A stretch of DNA of 64,000 bases from Gammaproteobacteria bacterium. Lineage in GTDB: Bacteria > Pseudomonadota > Gammaproteobacteria > Steroidobacterales > GCA-2729495. Position 1 is the first letter of the stretch. Each line of letters begins with the position of its first letter. The notes below the pieces were generated by a model. That model was not told where the DNA came from and made no database searches. It saw only the letters and a list, made by a program, of their open reading frames with translations. Where the stretch lies: contig JASLMV010000002.1 of NCBI GenBank assembly GCA_030746435.1, forward strand, positions 116,356 through 180,355, read 5' to 3'. The translations under genes and the position numbers were made by a program. This document shows positions 43,550-52,038 of this stretch, piece after piece.

Positions 43550-45355
43550 CTATTTCCGGCCATTACCGCTGCCAACCTTTAACACCGCGAGAAAGGCTTC
43601 CTGCGGTATTTCCACCGAGCCAAACTGTTTCATACGCTTCTTACCGGCTTTCTGCTTTTCCAGCAACTTACGCTTACGCGTGATGTCACCACCATAGCAT
43701 TTTGCAGTAACGTTTTTGCGCAGCGCCTTTACGCTGGATCGTGCAATTACATGCGCACCGATCGCGGCCTGGATTGCTACTTCGAACATTTGCCGCGGAA
43801 TCAGTTCCCGCAGTTTATCCACGAGTTCCCTGCCACGCGTGTAGGCTGAGTCCCGATGCACAATTACCGACAGTGAGTCGACCAGTTCCTTGTTGATCAG
43901 GATATCCAGCCGTACGAGATCTCCGGCACGGAATTCCAGCAGATGATAATCAAGCGAGGCAAAACCACGGCTGACAGATTTAAGCCGGTCGAAAAAGTCC
44001 ATCACGATTTCGGCAAGGGGTAACTCGTACTCGATCTGCACATGAAAGCCAAGGTGCTGCATGCGCTTCTGGATCCCGCGGCGGTCAATACATAGCTGCA
44101 TGACCTTGCCAACGTACTCCGACGGCGTAAGTATTGAGGCCAGCACGTAGGGCTCACGGATTTCGTCGATTACTGATGGCTCCGGCAAACCGGCAGGGTT
44201 TTCGAGCCTCTCTGTCGCCCCGTCGTTGCGCAGAATCTCGTATACCACCGTCGGTGCGGTCCCGATCAACTCGAGACCGTACTCCCGCTCGAGCCGCTCC
44301 TGGACGATTTCCATGTGCAGCGTGCCGAGAAAGCCGCAACGAAACCCGAAACCGAGCGCCGCCGAAGATTCCGGTTCGAAATGCAGCGCCGCGTCGTTGA
44401 GGTGCAGCTTGTTCAGGGCATCGCGAAAGTCTTCGAAATCTTCGGACCTGATCGGAAACATGCCTGCAAAAACCCGGGGCTGCACTTCCTGAAAGCCTGG
44501 CAGAGATTCGTCGCAGGGATTGGCAGCTGTCGTAACGGTGTCTCCGACCGGCGCGCCATGTAGCTCCTTTATGCCGGCGACCAGGTAGCCGACTTCACCT
44601 GCTCCGAGCCTGTCACGGGGCGTTTGCTTCGGCGAATAAACACCGATATCGGTGACCAGATGATCGTTCTGGGTCGACATTATCCGGATCTTGTCCCCTT
44701 TGCGCAGTTCGCCGCGGACGATCCTCACGAGCGAAACCACGCCGACGTAATTGTCGAACCAGGAATCCACGATCAGGGCCTGAGCCGGTGGCTGTGAGTC
44801 CGACTGCGGGGCTGGAATCCTGTCTACAAGTGCCGCAAGCAATTCAGGGACGCCCTCTCCCGTTTTGGCGCTGACCAGCAGCGCATCCTGGGCATCGATA
44901 CCAATGACATCCTCGATCTGTTGCTTGACCCTGTCGGGGTCGGCTGACGGCAAGTCGACCTTGTTAATGACGGGTATGACCTCCAGCCCCTGTTCGATAG
45001 CGGTATAACAATTGGCGACGCTCTGGGCCTCGACACCCTGGCTTGCGTCAACCACGAGTAAAGCGCCCTCACAGGCTGCAAGTGAACGTGAAACCTCGTA
45101 GGAGAAGTCGACGTGTCCGGGTGTATCGATAAAGTTCAACTGGTAAGCGGTGCCGTCAGGGGAAACGTAATCGAGGGCAACGCTCTGGGCCTTGATGGTA
45201 ATGCCACGCTCACGCTCCAGGTCCATGGAATCAAGCACCTGCTCCGCCATTTCGCGGTCCTCCAGTCCACCACAGGCCTGTATGAACCGATCGGCCAGCG
45301 TGGACTTGCCATGGTCGATATGCGCGATGATTGAGAAATTTCGAATGCTGGTCAT
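43550..45355 (-). CDS. lepA: LepA, elongation factor 4
   Basis: Ribosomal GTPase of the EF-G class that acts on stalled or misassembled ribosomes. It has 601 residues from the ATG at 45355 (start [24 protein letters not shown]). Further motifs are G3 DTPGHVDF, G4 NKVD and the LepA-specific C-terminal domain ending [21 protein letters not shown]. lepB follows after 33 bases. Confidence 0.97.
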   Translation of the reverse strand: MTSIRNFSIIAHIDHGKSTLADRFIQACGGLEDREMAEQVLDSMDLERERGITIKAQSVALDYVSPDGTAYQLNFIDTPGHVDFSYEVSRSLAACEGALLVVDASQGVEAQSVANCYTAIEQGLEVIPVINKVDLPSADPDRVKQQIEDVIGIDAQDALLVSAKTGEGVPELLAALVDRIPAPQSDSQPPAQALIVDSWFDNYVGVVSLVRIVRGELRKGDKIRIMSTQNDHLVTDIGVYSPKQTPRDRLGAGEVGYLVAGIKELHGAPVGDTVTTAANPCDESLPGFQEVQPRVFAGMFPIRSEDFEDFRDALNKLHLNDAALHFEPESSAALGFGFRCGFLGTLHMEIVQERLEREYGLELIGTAPTVVYEILRNDGATERLENPAGLPEPSVIDEIREPYVLASILTPSEYVGKVMQLCIDRRGIQKRMQHLGFHVQIEYELPLAEIVMDFFDRLKSVSRGFASLDYHLLEFRAGDLVRLDILINKELVDSLSVIVHRDSAYTRGRELVDKLRELIPRQMFEVAIQAAIGAHVIARSSVKALRKNVTAKCYGGDITRKRKLLEKQKAGKKRMKQFGSVEIPQEAFLAVLKVGSGNGRK

Positions 45356-45379
45356 ACTAAGGAAGCGCCGCAACGCGGA

Positions 45380-45628
45380 TTAAGTGTCCTGGTCGGTGTC
45401 CCTGATCAATTCCAGTACTGCGCCACGATCAAGGCGGTAGCGACAGACTTCCTGACCGTCTGCGACGAGTACCGGTACGTTGTCACCGTGAGTTTTCTGC
45501 CACTCCGGCCTGGTGTCGACATCTTCTACGACCAGGTGAACGCGGCCACGGCAAAGCGGCTCGAGTTCTTCGAGCATTTGTTCACACAAGTGACAGCCAC
45601 GACGGCTGAAGAGCACAAAGTTACGCAC
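45380..45628 (-). CDS. Glutaredoxin-like protein (DUF836)
   Basis: An 82-residue thioredoxin-fold protein with an N-terminal CxxC active site (FSRRGCHLCEQMLEEL). VEDVDTRPEWQKTHGDNVPVLVADG supplies the cis-proline loop (VPVL). The start is a GTG. It is a soluble cytoplasmic thiol-disulfide protein of unknown partner, between rseC and lepA. Confidence 0.85.
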   Translation of the reverse strand: MRNFVLFSRRGCHLCEQMLEELEPLCRGRVHLVVEDVDTRPEWQKTHGDNVPVLVADGQEVCRYRLDRGAVLELIRDTDQDT

Positions 45629-45669
45629 AAAAAATCCATAGGAAAAGGGTGCCGCGTCCGTAGGACCGG

Positions 45670-46008
45670 TTAGTCCGGCCGCCGCACCTCAAGCTGGCTC
45701 AACCAGTACCGGCCAGCACGCGAATCATACAGCCTAAGCACCGCACAGCCCACAATGAAACCAGCCAGACCGCCTGCCATTACTGTGCCCTCGCCCGCAC
45801 GCTCAAGGCCCGGGGACGCGAGCAACGCTCCGAGGGTCGTCAGCACCGGGACCGTGAGGTAATGAAATACAGCAAGCCAGGTGAGGCTGCGCGCCGGCAA
45901 CTCTAATCGCACTGCCTGCCCGTGCGCAAAATCCGGCATCCGGAGGTCCGGGCTGCCACTATGGCTGGCGCAAACAACCGCGTCTTTGCTAACGAGAGAA
46001 GTGTTCAT
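45670..46008 (-). CDS. rseC: Short RseC/MucC-like membrane protein
   Basis: A 112-residue protein with a beta-rich N-terminal part, two membrane helices (SLTWLAVFHYLTVPVLTTLGALLAS and GTVMAGGLAGFIVGCAVLRLY) and a short tail. The core DFAHGQAVRLELPARSL and the helix pair match the RseC/SoxR-reducing family, as does the rpoE operon context. Typical members are about 150 residues and carry a Cys cluster in an N-terminal cytoplasmic segment; here that cluster is reduced to a single Cys (C14 or so). The ATG at 46008 with GGGGAG upstream is chosen over a GTG one codon earlier. Its role in sigma-E control is inferred from position. Confidence 0.65.
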   Translation of the reverse strand: MNTSLVSKDAVVCASHSGSPDLRMPDFAHGQAVRLELPARSLTWLAVFHYLTVPVLTTLGALLASPGLERAGEGTVMAGGLAGFIVGCAVLRLYDSRAGRYWLSQLEVRRPD

Positions 46009-46023
46009 CACACTCCCCGACTT

Positions 46024-46164
46024 TCAGAATACCTGGTATTGGAACGGCAGGTTACCACCGTCACCGCTCACGATGAGGATGCCAAGCAGCAATGCCCAAA
46101 CCAGAAAGAAAGCAATAAGCCATCGCTTGTAGCGGGCAAAAAAGCCCTGTTTCGACTCACTCAT
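46024..46164 (-). CDS. DUF5989-like single-pass membrane peptide
   Basis: A 46-residue protein (start MSESKQGFFARYKRWLIAF at 46164, overlapping the upstream gene by eight bases). A basic N-terminus leads to one membrane helix (WLIAFFLVWALLLGILIVSG) and a conserved-looking end GDGGNLPFQYQVF. This layout (R/K-K-W helix, then a G-rich turn and APFIY-x-F-like end) matches the DUF5989/SxtK small proteins. From memory those are found beside carbamoyltransferase, SxtJ-type and SGNH-hydrolase genes in surface or secondary-metabolite modification loci. The two upstream genes here are SGNH-like, which supports the call. No carbamoyltransferase is present. Confidence 0.6.
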   Translation of the reverse strand: MSESKQGFFARYKRWLIAFFLVWALLLGILIVSGDGGNLPFQYQVF

Positions 46165-47140
46165 CGGAAAAGTTACCGGTTTTGAGGAAGTCACGAGAAT
46201 ACTCTGCAATCATCTTGTGCGCCAGAGCGTTGGGATGCGCGTCATCTGTCGCTACCCAGAGTTCAACCGGGTTTGCATAACCACGGAAGGAATCGGTCAG
46301 GTCGATTACTGCAATACCGTTATCCGCAAGAAAACTTTCAACTTTGCTGTACTCGGCCTCGAAGGGGTAATCGATAAGGTTGTGCAATTCGGGCAGCATG
46401 ATCACCTGCAACCCGATTCCCCGTTCGGTACATATTTTCTTAAGCTCAAGAAAAGCTTCCCTGAGGGCAACAAACCCGGGCTGATCGTCCTCATACAACT
46501 CACTGTAGAAAGACTCGAAGGTTGTGCCTCCTTCAGATCGGGTCAGCAGACCCCGCACCCGTGACCACAGGAAAGTAACAGACCTCAGGCGGGCGATTGG
46601 TGTCCACTTTGATCGCACGGGTGTTACTTCTGCATCGTTTATGAAATAAAAAACAACTACGCTGTCCGGGTTGTATTTCAACCCCTTCTCTTTAAACAGG
46701 TTTAATTGCTGTACGGTGTTGTAGTTGCCGTGGCCAAAATTGATCATCTCTGTCGGCCGGGTTTCACTGAGCATGGACTCCAGCAGCACTTCGTAGGTAG
46801 CATCCTTCTCTACCCCCCAGCCAAGGGTTAGTGAATCACCCAGTACTGCGATACGCTGCTTGTCATTACGCTCTACGCTGTACTCCTCGTCCCTCAGGCC
46901 GTCAGAATTAATCTTGACATCGACACCCATCAGAAAGGCTTCGGCATCAGGCTTGTGCATATGACCGATATTCGGATTTTCCGCTTTCTCTTTAACTTCT
47001 GTGGCATAGCGCGACATTTCCACGTCATAGTAAATGTACAGACGGGTGTAGATCTGGAGGCTTAGCTCCAGCATGACAAAAAATATCAGTAAGGAAATAC
47101 CGGCAGCGGCCAGCCCCTTCATTAAATCTTTAGGATTCAT
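46157..47140 (-). CDS. Membrane-anchored SGNH/GDSL hydrolase
   Basis: A 327-residue protein with an N-terminal membrane anchor (AAAGISLLIFFVMLELSLQIY, about residues 11-31) and an extracytoplasmic SGNH-type domain. Block I is VLGDSLTLGWGV with Ser103, the block II Gly is in NFGHGNYNT, block III is FIND with Asn168, and block V is TDDAHPN with Asp299/His302. The catalytic set is therefore complete. Such proteins usually remove or transfer acyl groups on glycans or lipids; the substrate is unknown. It starts inside the end of the other SGNH-like gene (11-base overlap) and overlaps the DUF5989-like gene. Codons look more AT-rich than in the flanking rpoE-lepA genes, suggesting transfer. Confidence 0.8.
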   Translation of the reverse strand: MNPKDLMKGLAAAGISLLIFFVMLELSLQIYTRLYIYYDVEMSRYATEVKEKAENPNIGHMHKPDAEAFLMGVDVKINSDGLRDEEYSVERNDKQRIAVLGDSLTLGWGVEKDATYEVLLESMLSETRPTEMINFGHGNYNTVQQLNLFKEKGLKYNPDSVVVFYFINDAEVTPVRSKWTPIARLRSVTFLWSRVRGLLTRSEGGTTFESFYSELYEDDQPGFVALREAFLELKKICTERGIGLQVIMLPELHNLIDYPFEAEYSKVESFLADNGIAVIDLTDSFRGYANPVELWVATDDAHPNALAHKMIAEYSRDFLKTGNFSDE

Positions 47141-48140
47141 TCGGCACCGCGGGAAGCAGGTTTAGCTCTGCAAGATCGGTCAACAGTTTATTAGCGACAT
47201 TCTGGTGACCCCTTATATTCGGATGCGGATTAAAGCGGCTCACCATACGTGTTTCAATTATTTCCCTGGTGCCCGACAAGGCCCTGAACGCATCGATGTA
47301 ATGCACGTCCAGTTCCGCGGCCGTCTGGATAAGCTCATCCTCAAAATCACCGGGCTCACCGTACGCGAGCCACATGATAGCGATAGGGATCTCTTTTAAA
47401 TGAGCCAGCGCAGCCAGTTCCCCGTAGGCACGCTTGATCTGGGGTACCAGTTCATCCCTTCGATCATCGCGCAGAACTCTTCTTCCGGGGGTACCCCTCT
47501 CGAATGTGCCGAGCCCAAATCTCCTGTCTAACTGGCGCCAGGCGAAGGACATAAAAAAAGGATAGGTCTGGTCCGGCAGAACCTGGTCCGCCCGGGGTTC
47601 TACCCAGTCAACATAGGCAGTAAAACTGGTTATCGCCACGATGATCAGGTCCGGATCCCAAGCCAGCGCCCTGTGTTTGAGCGTGCCCACGAGTTCACGT
47701 AAACCGTACATCTCTACACCGAAGCTTATGAACTCGAAGTTTTTGTCGGGATAGGCCTTGTTCAGCCGGTCTTCCATAACGGAATGATAAGTGTCGCCTT
47801 GATCGACCCCGGTCCCCATCGTCCAAGAACTCCCGATCACAACCACCCTAAAGGTGTTGTCCGGTTTCTCGAGCGAGTATTCCTTGTCGGGCAGCCCGTA
47901 GGAGTTGGTACGAATGGGCTCCCCCTGGAACCAGGTATCCAGATCGGGTTTCAACTCGTAGTAAACCTCCGGGTGCTCCGACAACCGGACGAGTCCGCTT
48001 CTCGGCAGTATATTCATGCTGTTAAACCGGAAAGGGTTAATCGTGATCGCAAATCCGGCCGAATAGACACGATACGAGAACTCAATTGCGACCAGCAACA
48101 GAACGACGAACGCCAGAGTTATGCCCAGCTTTCTTGGCAT
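47130..48140 (-). CDS. SGNH-hydrolase-like membrane-anchored protein, degenerate
   Basis: A 336-residue protein with an N-terminal membrane helix (KLGITLAFVVLLLVAIEFSY, about 4-23) and an SGNH-like domain paralogous to the following gene. The ligand INSDGL-like segment (RTNSYGLPDKEYS) and block I (VIGSSWTMGTGV, Ser105) are present. Block III has lost its Asn (AITSFTAY, 169-176). In block V the Asp is replaced (RFNPHPN, with His306 kept). Hydrolase activity is doubtful; a binding or partner role with the intact paralogue is an alternative. The ATG at 48140 has a weak ribosome site. A 195-base gap separates it from rseB, so it may have its own promoter. Confidence 0.75.
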   Translation of the reverse strand: MPRKLGITLAFVVLLLVAIEFSYRVYSAGFAITINPFRFNSMNILPRSGLVRLSEHPEVYYELKPDLDTWFQGEPIRTNSYGLPDKEYSLEKPDNTFRVVVIGSSWTMGTGVDQGDTYHSVMEDRLNKAYPDKNFEFISFGVEMYGLRELVGTLKHRALAWDPDLIIVAITSFTAYVDWVEPRADQVLPDQTYPFFMSFAWRQLDRRFGLGTFERGTPGRRVLRDDRRDELVPQIKRAYGELAALAHLKEIPIAIMWLAYGEPGDFEDELIQTAAELDVHYIDAFRALSGTREIIETRMVSRFNPHPNIRGHQNVANKLLTDLAELNLLPAVPNES

Positions 48141-48335
48141 GCACAAACACTCATTATTTATATCCGCCGAGGAGAGCGTATCCGGCGGAGTGAACAAACG
48201 GATGTGGAGTTTACGAGAGTCGCAACGTGCCCACAAGTCACCAATATTACGGGGTTTTCGATGGCGCCGGCGCTTTGCATCACAACATGCGCACGGTGGC
48301 CAACAGCTTAAGTTAAGAGTTTGGCGACTTCCAGG
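48141..48335. other. Gap between rseB and the SGNH genes
   Basis: A gap of 195 bases without a gene. It holds a GC-rich inverted repeat (TCCGCCG about 48164, CGGCGGA about 48184, plus strand in reverse order) and, next to the SGNH gene on the minus strand, an AT-rich TATAAATAAT element that could be a -10 region. I find no convincing -35, no Rho-independent terminator and no sigma-E promoter in it. Confidence 0.4.
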
Positions 48336-49355
48336 TCAGTCGGATTCGCTGGTCATTATCATGGAAAGCGCGATCTGCCGCGCCGTAGGGGGCGGTACTT
48401 CGCCTATCGCGGTAACCAGCATCCCCTCTTTCATAACGGAATAGGCATTCGAAGCCCCGACCATCGACAAACCTTCCACTTGTTCCGAGGCGGCCACCCC
48501 GACATCGATAAATACCGAAACGGATGCGAGCCCGTCGGAATAAACGAGGTGCACGCGTGGCTCGGAAACACCCTCCATGTACTCACGCATCGCGACAGTC
48601 TGCATAAACCCGGGCGGCAATTTCACGGCCCGCCACGGAATCCTGGCTGCCGTAGCCGTGTGGGACGGCGCGTTCCCATGCCGGATCAGACGATAGCCCG
48701 TGGTATCCCGGCTGGGACGCACCATATCCTCGCCGACGAGGGGCGGCATCGAGATCGCCGAAAACCGGATTTCCTCGATAGGCATATTCTCATCGGCACC
48801 GATCATCTGCGATTTCAGCGGCATCGCAGTTTGGTAGTCGAGCCAGAGTCTGTAGCCGTAGCGGTATTCATCGCGCGGCTGAATCGCGACCACCACAACC
48901 GTCCGGTCCAGCAGGCGTTCTGATTCCAGCAGCTCAAACTGATAGTGGCTTGCCAGCGAGGCCGAATACTCTGGCAGGTTTGCCCTGAGGGGGTTCTGTT
49001 TACGGGGCAGCGCTGTACGCTTATCGACAACGACCGAGCGTTGTGCAGGAAAAATGCAGATAACTTCATCGCTGGTCCGGATGATCTCGGCACCAAGACC
49101 ATCCATTTCTACTACCCGTTCGGTGACTTCGTGGTCCGCGACACGGTGATAAACGCGGAACATATCCGCTTTGCCGGGCCGCATATAAACCAGGGTGCCA
49201 TGATAGTTGAGGTACTCAACCGCTTCATCCATACGATTCAGCCAGGCCTCGGGCTCTTCCGGATCATCCGCGTAAACAGCGCCCTGCATCAACATGCATA
49301 GCAACACGGACCTGGCCAAACGGCGAGAGAAACCGGGTGTGCCGCTATTCCCCAT
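48336..49355 (-). CDS. rseB: RseB/MucB, sigma-E regulatory protein
   Basis: Periplasmic protein that binds RseA/MucA and shields it from proteolysis, sensing lipoprotein or LPS signals. It has 339 residues from the ATG at 49355, which overlaps rseA by 11 bases. A signal peptide ends at about VYA|DDPEEPEAWL. The domain start AWLNRMDEAVEYLNYHGTLVYMRPGKADMFRVYHRV is typical of MucB/RseB. The C-terminal small domain is present (GLSMVGASNAYSVMKEGMLVTAIGEVPP). Confidence 0.92.
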   Translation of the reverse strand: MGNSGTPGFSRRLARSVLLCMLMQGAVYADDPEEPEAWLNRMDEAVEYLNYHGTLVYMRPGKADMFRVYHRVADHEVTERVVEMDGLGAEIIRTSDEVICIFPAQRSVVVDKRTALPRKQNPLRANLPEYSASLASHYQFELLESERLLDRTVVVVAIQPRDEYRYGYRLWLDYQTAMPLKSQMIGADENMPIEEIRFSAISMPPLVGEDMVRPSRDTTGYRLIRHGNAPSHTATAARIPWRAVKLPPGFMQTVAMREYMEGVSEPRVHLVYSDGLASVSVFIDVGVAASEQVEGLSMVGASNAYSVMKEGMLVTAIGEVPPPTARQIALSMIMTSESD

Positions 49356-49953
49356 AACTCGCTTGCTGCACGAAAATCCGCGAATCAACGATAGCCCCCT
49401 GGAAAGATCTCGAAAACTCGCCATGGGATACAAGGTAACTGGTCATGCGCTCCGGTTGCAGCACCGCACGCTGGAAGTCTGCGGGTACCCGCGCACTGCG
49501 CGCAGGCAGATCACTCAAATTAGCCGGTGACGAGGAAGCATCGACAGGCGCAATACGTGCCAGTTCGGTCGGCTGCTGTGCATCGAAGGAAAGCTGTTCG
49601 TCGTTGAAGAAATTACCGGTGTAAAGGCCGGCAACCACCAGTACGGCCAGCGCTGCGGCCAGCAATCCACGTTTGCGGCTCGAAACGGGAGTGCCCGACA
49701 CGTCCGAATTCTGGCTGCCCGAACTGTCATCCCGCATTGCCATCATCAGGCGCTGCCTGAGGTCATCACCGGTTACCTGCACCGGATCGCGACGCAGGGC
49801 ACTCCCGATTGCTGCATACCGGGCCAGTGTAGCGCGGTACTCCTGATCCCTTTCGAGACGGCGCACGAGCAACTGCAACTCTTCTTCCGGCAATTCGCCA
49901 TCCAGAAAAGCGGACAATTGTTCCTCAATATTTCGTGTTACATCTTTTTCCAT
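49345..49953 (-). CDS. rseA: RseA/MucA, anti-sigma factor
   Basis: Membrane-spanning anti-sigma-E factor. It has 202 residues: a cytoplasmic domain opening EEQLSAFLDGELPEEELQLLVRRLERD, one membrane helix (GLLAAALAVLVVAGLYTGNFF, about residues 92-112) and a periplasmic part that would bind RseB and be cut by a DegS-type protease. It lies nine bases after rpoE. Confidence 0.93.
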   Translation of the reverse strand: MEKDVTRNIEEQLSAFLDGELPEEELQLLVRRLERDQEYRATLARYAAIGSALRRDPVQVTGDDLRQRLMMAMRDDSSGSQNSDVSGTPVSSRKRGLLAAALAVLVVAGLYTGNFFNDEQLSFDAQQPTELARIAPVDASSSPANLSDLPARSARVPADFQRAVLQPERMTSYLVSHGEFSRSFQGAIVDSRIFVQQASYGE

Positions 49954-49962
49954 CGGTCTCTC

Positions 49963-50553
49963 TCAACCCGCATCCATTATGGGCCTGATGTTCCGGTCAA
50001 GCGCTTCGCGTGCCCTGAATATACGCGATCTCACGGTGCCGACCGGGCATTCCATTACCTGCGCGATCTGTTCGTAGCTCAGGCCGTCAATTTCACGCAG
50101 CACTATTGCTGTACGCAGTTCATCTGGCAACTCCACGATAGTCCGCTCGACTGTTTCGCGCAGCTCTTCGCCCATCGCCTTGCCTTCGGGCGAATCGGAT
50201 TCCTGCAGGCCAGCGTGCCATTCAAACTCTTCCGGCTCCGATATCTCCGCGGCATGGTCCAGCGGCCTGCGCCGCGCAGCAACCAGGTGATTTTTCGCAG
50301 TATTAATCGCAATGCGATACATCCATGTATAAAACGCGGACTCTCCACGAAATTTTGGTATTGCCCGATAAGCTTTTAAAAATGCCTCCTGTGACACATC
50401 CATGGCCTCTGAAGGATCCTTTACATAACGCATGATCAGCTTGATGATCCTGTGTTGGTACTTAAGGACGAGGAGATCAAAAGCATGTTTATCCCCCGCC
50501 TTAACGCGGTCAACCAGCAACTGATCGCTGGCACGGTTGCCTGTTTGGCTCAT
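49963..50553 (-). CDS. rpoE: RpoE/AlgU, sigma-E factor
   Basis: ECF sigma factor for envelope stress. It has 196 residues: region 2 YQHRIIKLIMRYVKDPSEAMDVSQEAFLKAYRAIPKFRGESAFYTWMYRIAINTAKN and region 4 ELPDELRTAIVLREIDGLSYEQIAQVMECPVGTVRSRIFRAREAL are complete. A sigma-E-type promoter just upstream (50586-50612) indicates autoregulation. It lies downstream of the sdh operon on the same strand. Confidence 0.96.
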   Translation of the reverse strand: MSQTGNRASDQLLVDRVKAGDKHAFDLLVLKYQHRIIKLIMRYVKDPSEAMDVSQEAFLKAYRAIPKFRGESAFYTWMYRIAINTAKNHLVAARRRPLDHAAEISEPEEFEWHAGLQESDSPEGKAMGEELRETVERTIVELPDELRTAIVLREIDGLSYEQIAQVMECPVGTVRSRIFRAREALDRNIRPIMDAG

Positions 50554-50585
50554 AGCACCCCGCCAGCCTGAGTTTCTGCACTCGC

Positions 50586-50612
50586 ATAGACCCCGCAGCG
50601 GTGCGAAAGTTC
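50586..50612 (-). promoter_or_regulatory. Sigma-E-type autoregulatory promoter of rpoE
   Basis: On the minus strand GAACTT (50612-50607) followed after 16 bases by TCTAT (50590-50586) matches the GGAACTT-N16-TCnnA pattern of sigma-E promoters. The transcript would start near 50579, about 25 bases before the rpoE start. Confidence 0.65.
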
Positions 50613-50696
50613 GCGTCCGACAGCCAGCTTGAGAATCGGATCACAGTGCTGATCAAAGTATTCTTTTTTGCGTTGCATCATCCGGCGGTTATTTGA

Positions 50697-50999
50697 TTAC
50701 GGAAACAGGTACCGCACGCGCATTCGGCGCCAGTTTTTGTGGTCATTTTTGCTGAGCAAAAACCAGGCGCTAACAATCCGGCCGTTAGCCGTGCGCAGAC
50801 TAAGGCCGGCAATACGGCCACCCCAGCAACTTCTGTGGCGCAACAATAGCACGGGCTGACGAGCACGGTTGATCCATGCGGCCCACTCCCCGGGTGCGCC
50901 CGCCTCAAGATGCAGAGACGCCGTGCAGACATGCCCCCGCCAGGAGATGACGGGCAGACTATGCAGGCTTGCCCCCGCTAAGAAGCCGTTCGATGACAT
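50697..50999 (-). CDS. Possible YgfX-like protein, apparently N-terminally shortened
   Basis: A 100-residue frame overlapping the end of sdhE by about 40 bases. The C-terminal half (ARQPVLLLRHRSCWGGRIAGLSLRTANGRIVSAWFLLSKNDHKNWRRMRVRYL) has the shape of YgfX/CptA, the small protein usually encoded right after sdhE: a basic strand-rich segment ending in WRRLRV. The two membrane helices that open YgfX are missing and the start (50999 or 51014) has no good ribosome site. It may be a decayed ygfX or a divergent soluble version. Confidence 0.4.
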   Translation of the reverse strand: MSSNGFLAGASLHSLPVISWRGHVCTASLHLEAGAPGEWAAWINRARQPVLLLRHRSCWGGRIAGLSLRTANGRIVSAWFLLSKNDHKNWRRMRVRYLFP

Positions 51000-51210
51000 T
51001 GCGCAAAGCTTCATCGTCAGCCTTACTTTGCCCGGTTAGCAAGGCGAGTATCTCGGGATCAGGCACAGTTAACAATTTCTCGAAAGCACCCTGCTCGGTT
51101 GCATCGGCGGCACCGTAGTGCCGGTCCAGGTAATCCAGCAGGAGCATATCGAGTTCACGCATGCCCCGTCGGCAGCGCCAGCGAAGCTTTGCAAGTTCGG
51201 TGTCGGTCAT
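50959..51210 (-). CDS. sdhE: SdhE, flavinylation factor for SdhA
   Basis: An 83-residue protein that promotes covalent FAD attachment to SdhA (DUF339, homologue of eukaryotic SDHAF2). The key motif RRGMRELDMLLLDYLDRHY (about residues 14-32) is intact, with the RGxxE loop. It lies 23 bases after sdhB. Confidence 0.93.
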   Translation of the reverse strand: MTDTELAKLRWRCRRGMRELDMLLLDYLDRHYGAADATEQGAFEKLLTVPDPEILALLTGQSKADDEALRNVIERLLSGGKPA

Positions 51211-51233
51211 GTTCCCGGTTGCGCAGTGGCCGG

Positions 51234-52016
51234 TCAGCTCCGACGGAGGGCCAGCATTTTCTTGGTTTCCGCGATAGCCCTGGCCGGATTCAGATCTTTA
51301 GGGCACGCGTATGTGCAGTTCATGATGGTGTGACAGCGAAACATCCGGAAAGGACCTTCCAGACCATCCAGTCGCTCCGACCCGGCCTCGTCACGCGTAT
51401 CGACGAGCCAGCGATAGGCTGCGAGTAATGCGGCCGGACCGAGGTACCGGTCACTGTTCCACCAATAACTTGGACAACTCGTCGAACAGCATGCGCACAG
51501 TATGCACGCCGAGGGCGTGTTTATTTTTTCCTGGTCTTCCTTGGACTGCAGGCGCTCATGGTCGACCGGCGCCGGGGTGCGAGTCTGCAGCCAGGGTTTG
51601 ATGGACGCATATTGCGCATAAAAATTTGTCAGGTCCGGAACGAGGTCCTTGATCACCGACATGTGCGGCAGCGGATAGATTTTTACATCACCCTTCAGGT
51701 CTGCCGTCGACTGGGTGCATGCAAGCGTATTGGTGCCGGCGATATTCATGGCGCAGGAACCGCAGATACCCTCGCGACACGAACGGCGAAACGTCAGTGT
51801 CGGATCAATTTCATTTTTGATCTTGATAAGCACATCGAGGATCATGGGCCCGCAGTTGGCCGTATCCACTTCATAGGTGTCGAGGCGTGGGTTTTCACCG
51901 CTGTCGGGGTCATAACGGTAGATGACGAAGCGCCGCATTTTCGCGCCATCTTCCGACGCGCTGAAAACCCTGCCCTTTTTGACCCGGGAGTTTGGCGGGA
52001 GCGTGAACTCGACCAT
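51234..52016 (-). CDS. sdhB: SdhB, succinate dehydrogenase iron-sulfur subunit
   Basis: Carries electrons from SdhA to quinone through three Fe-S clusters. It has 260 residues. Cluster ligands are visible in [21 protein letters not shown] (2Fe-2S), [16 protein letters not shown] (4Fe-4S) and [17 protein letters not shown] (3Fe-4S). The sequence style resembles the alphaproteobacterial/mitochondrial form. Confidence 0.96.
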   Translation of the reverse strand: MVEFTLPPNSRVKKGRVFSASEDGAKMRRFVIYRYDPDSGENPRLDTYEVDTANCGPMILDVLIKIKNEIDPTLTFRRSCREGICGSCAMNIAGTNTLACTQSTADLKGDVKIYPLPHMSVIKDLVPDLTNFYAQYASIKPWLQTRTPAPVDHERLQSKEDQEKINTPSACILCACCSTSCPSYWWNSDRYLGPAALLAAYRWLVDTRDEAGSERLDGLEGPFRMFRCHTIMNCTYACPKDLNPARAIAETKKMLALRRS

Positions 52017-52038
52017 GCTCGAATCTCTCCTAAACCTG

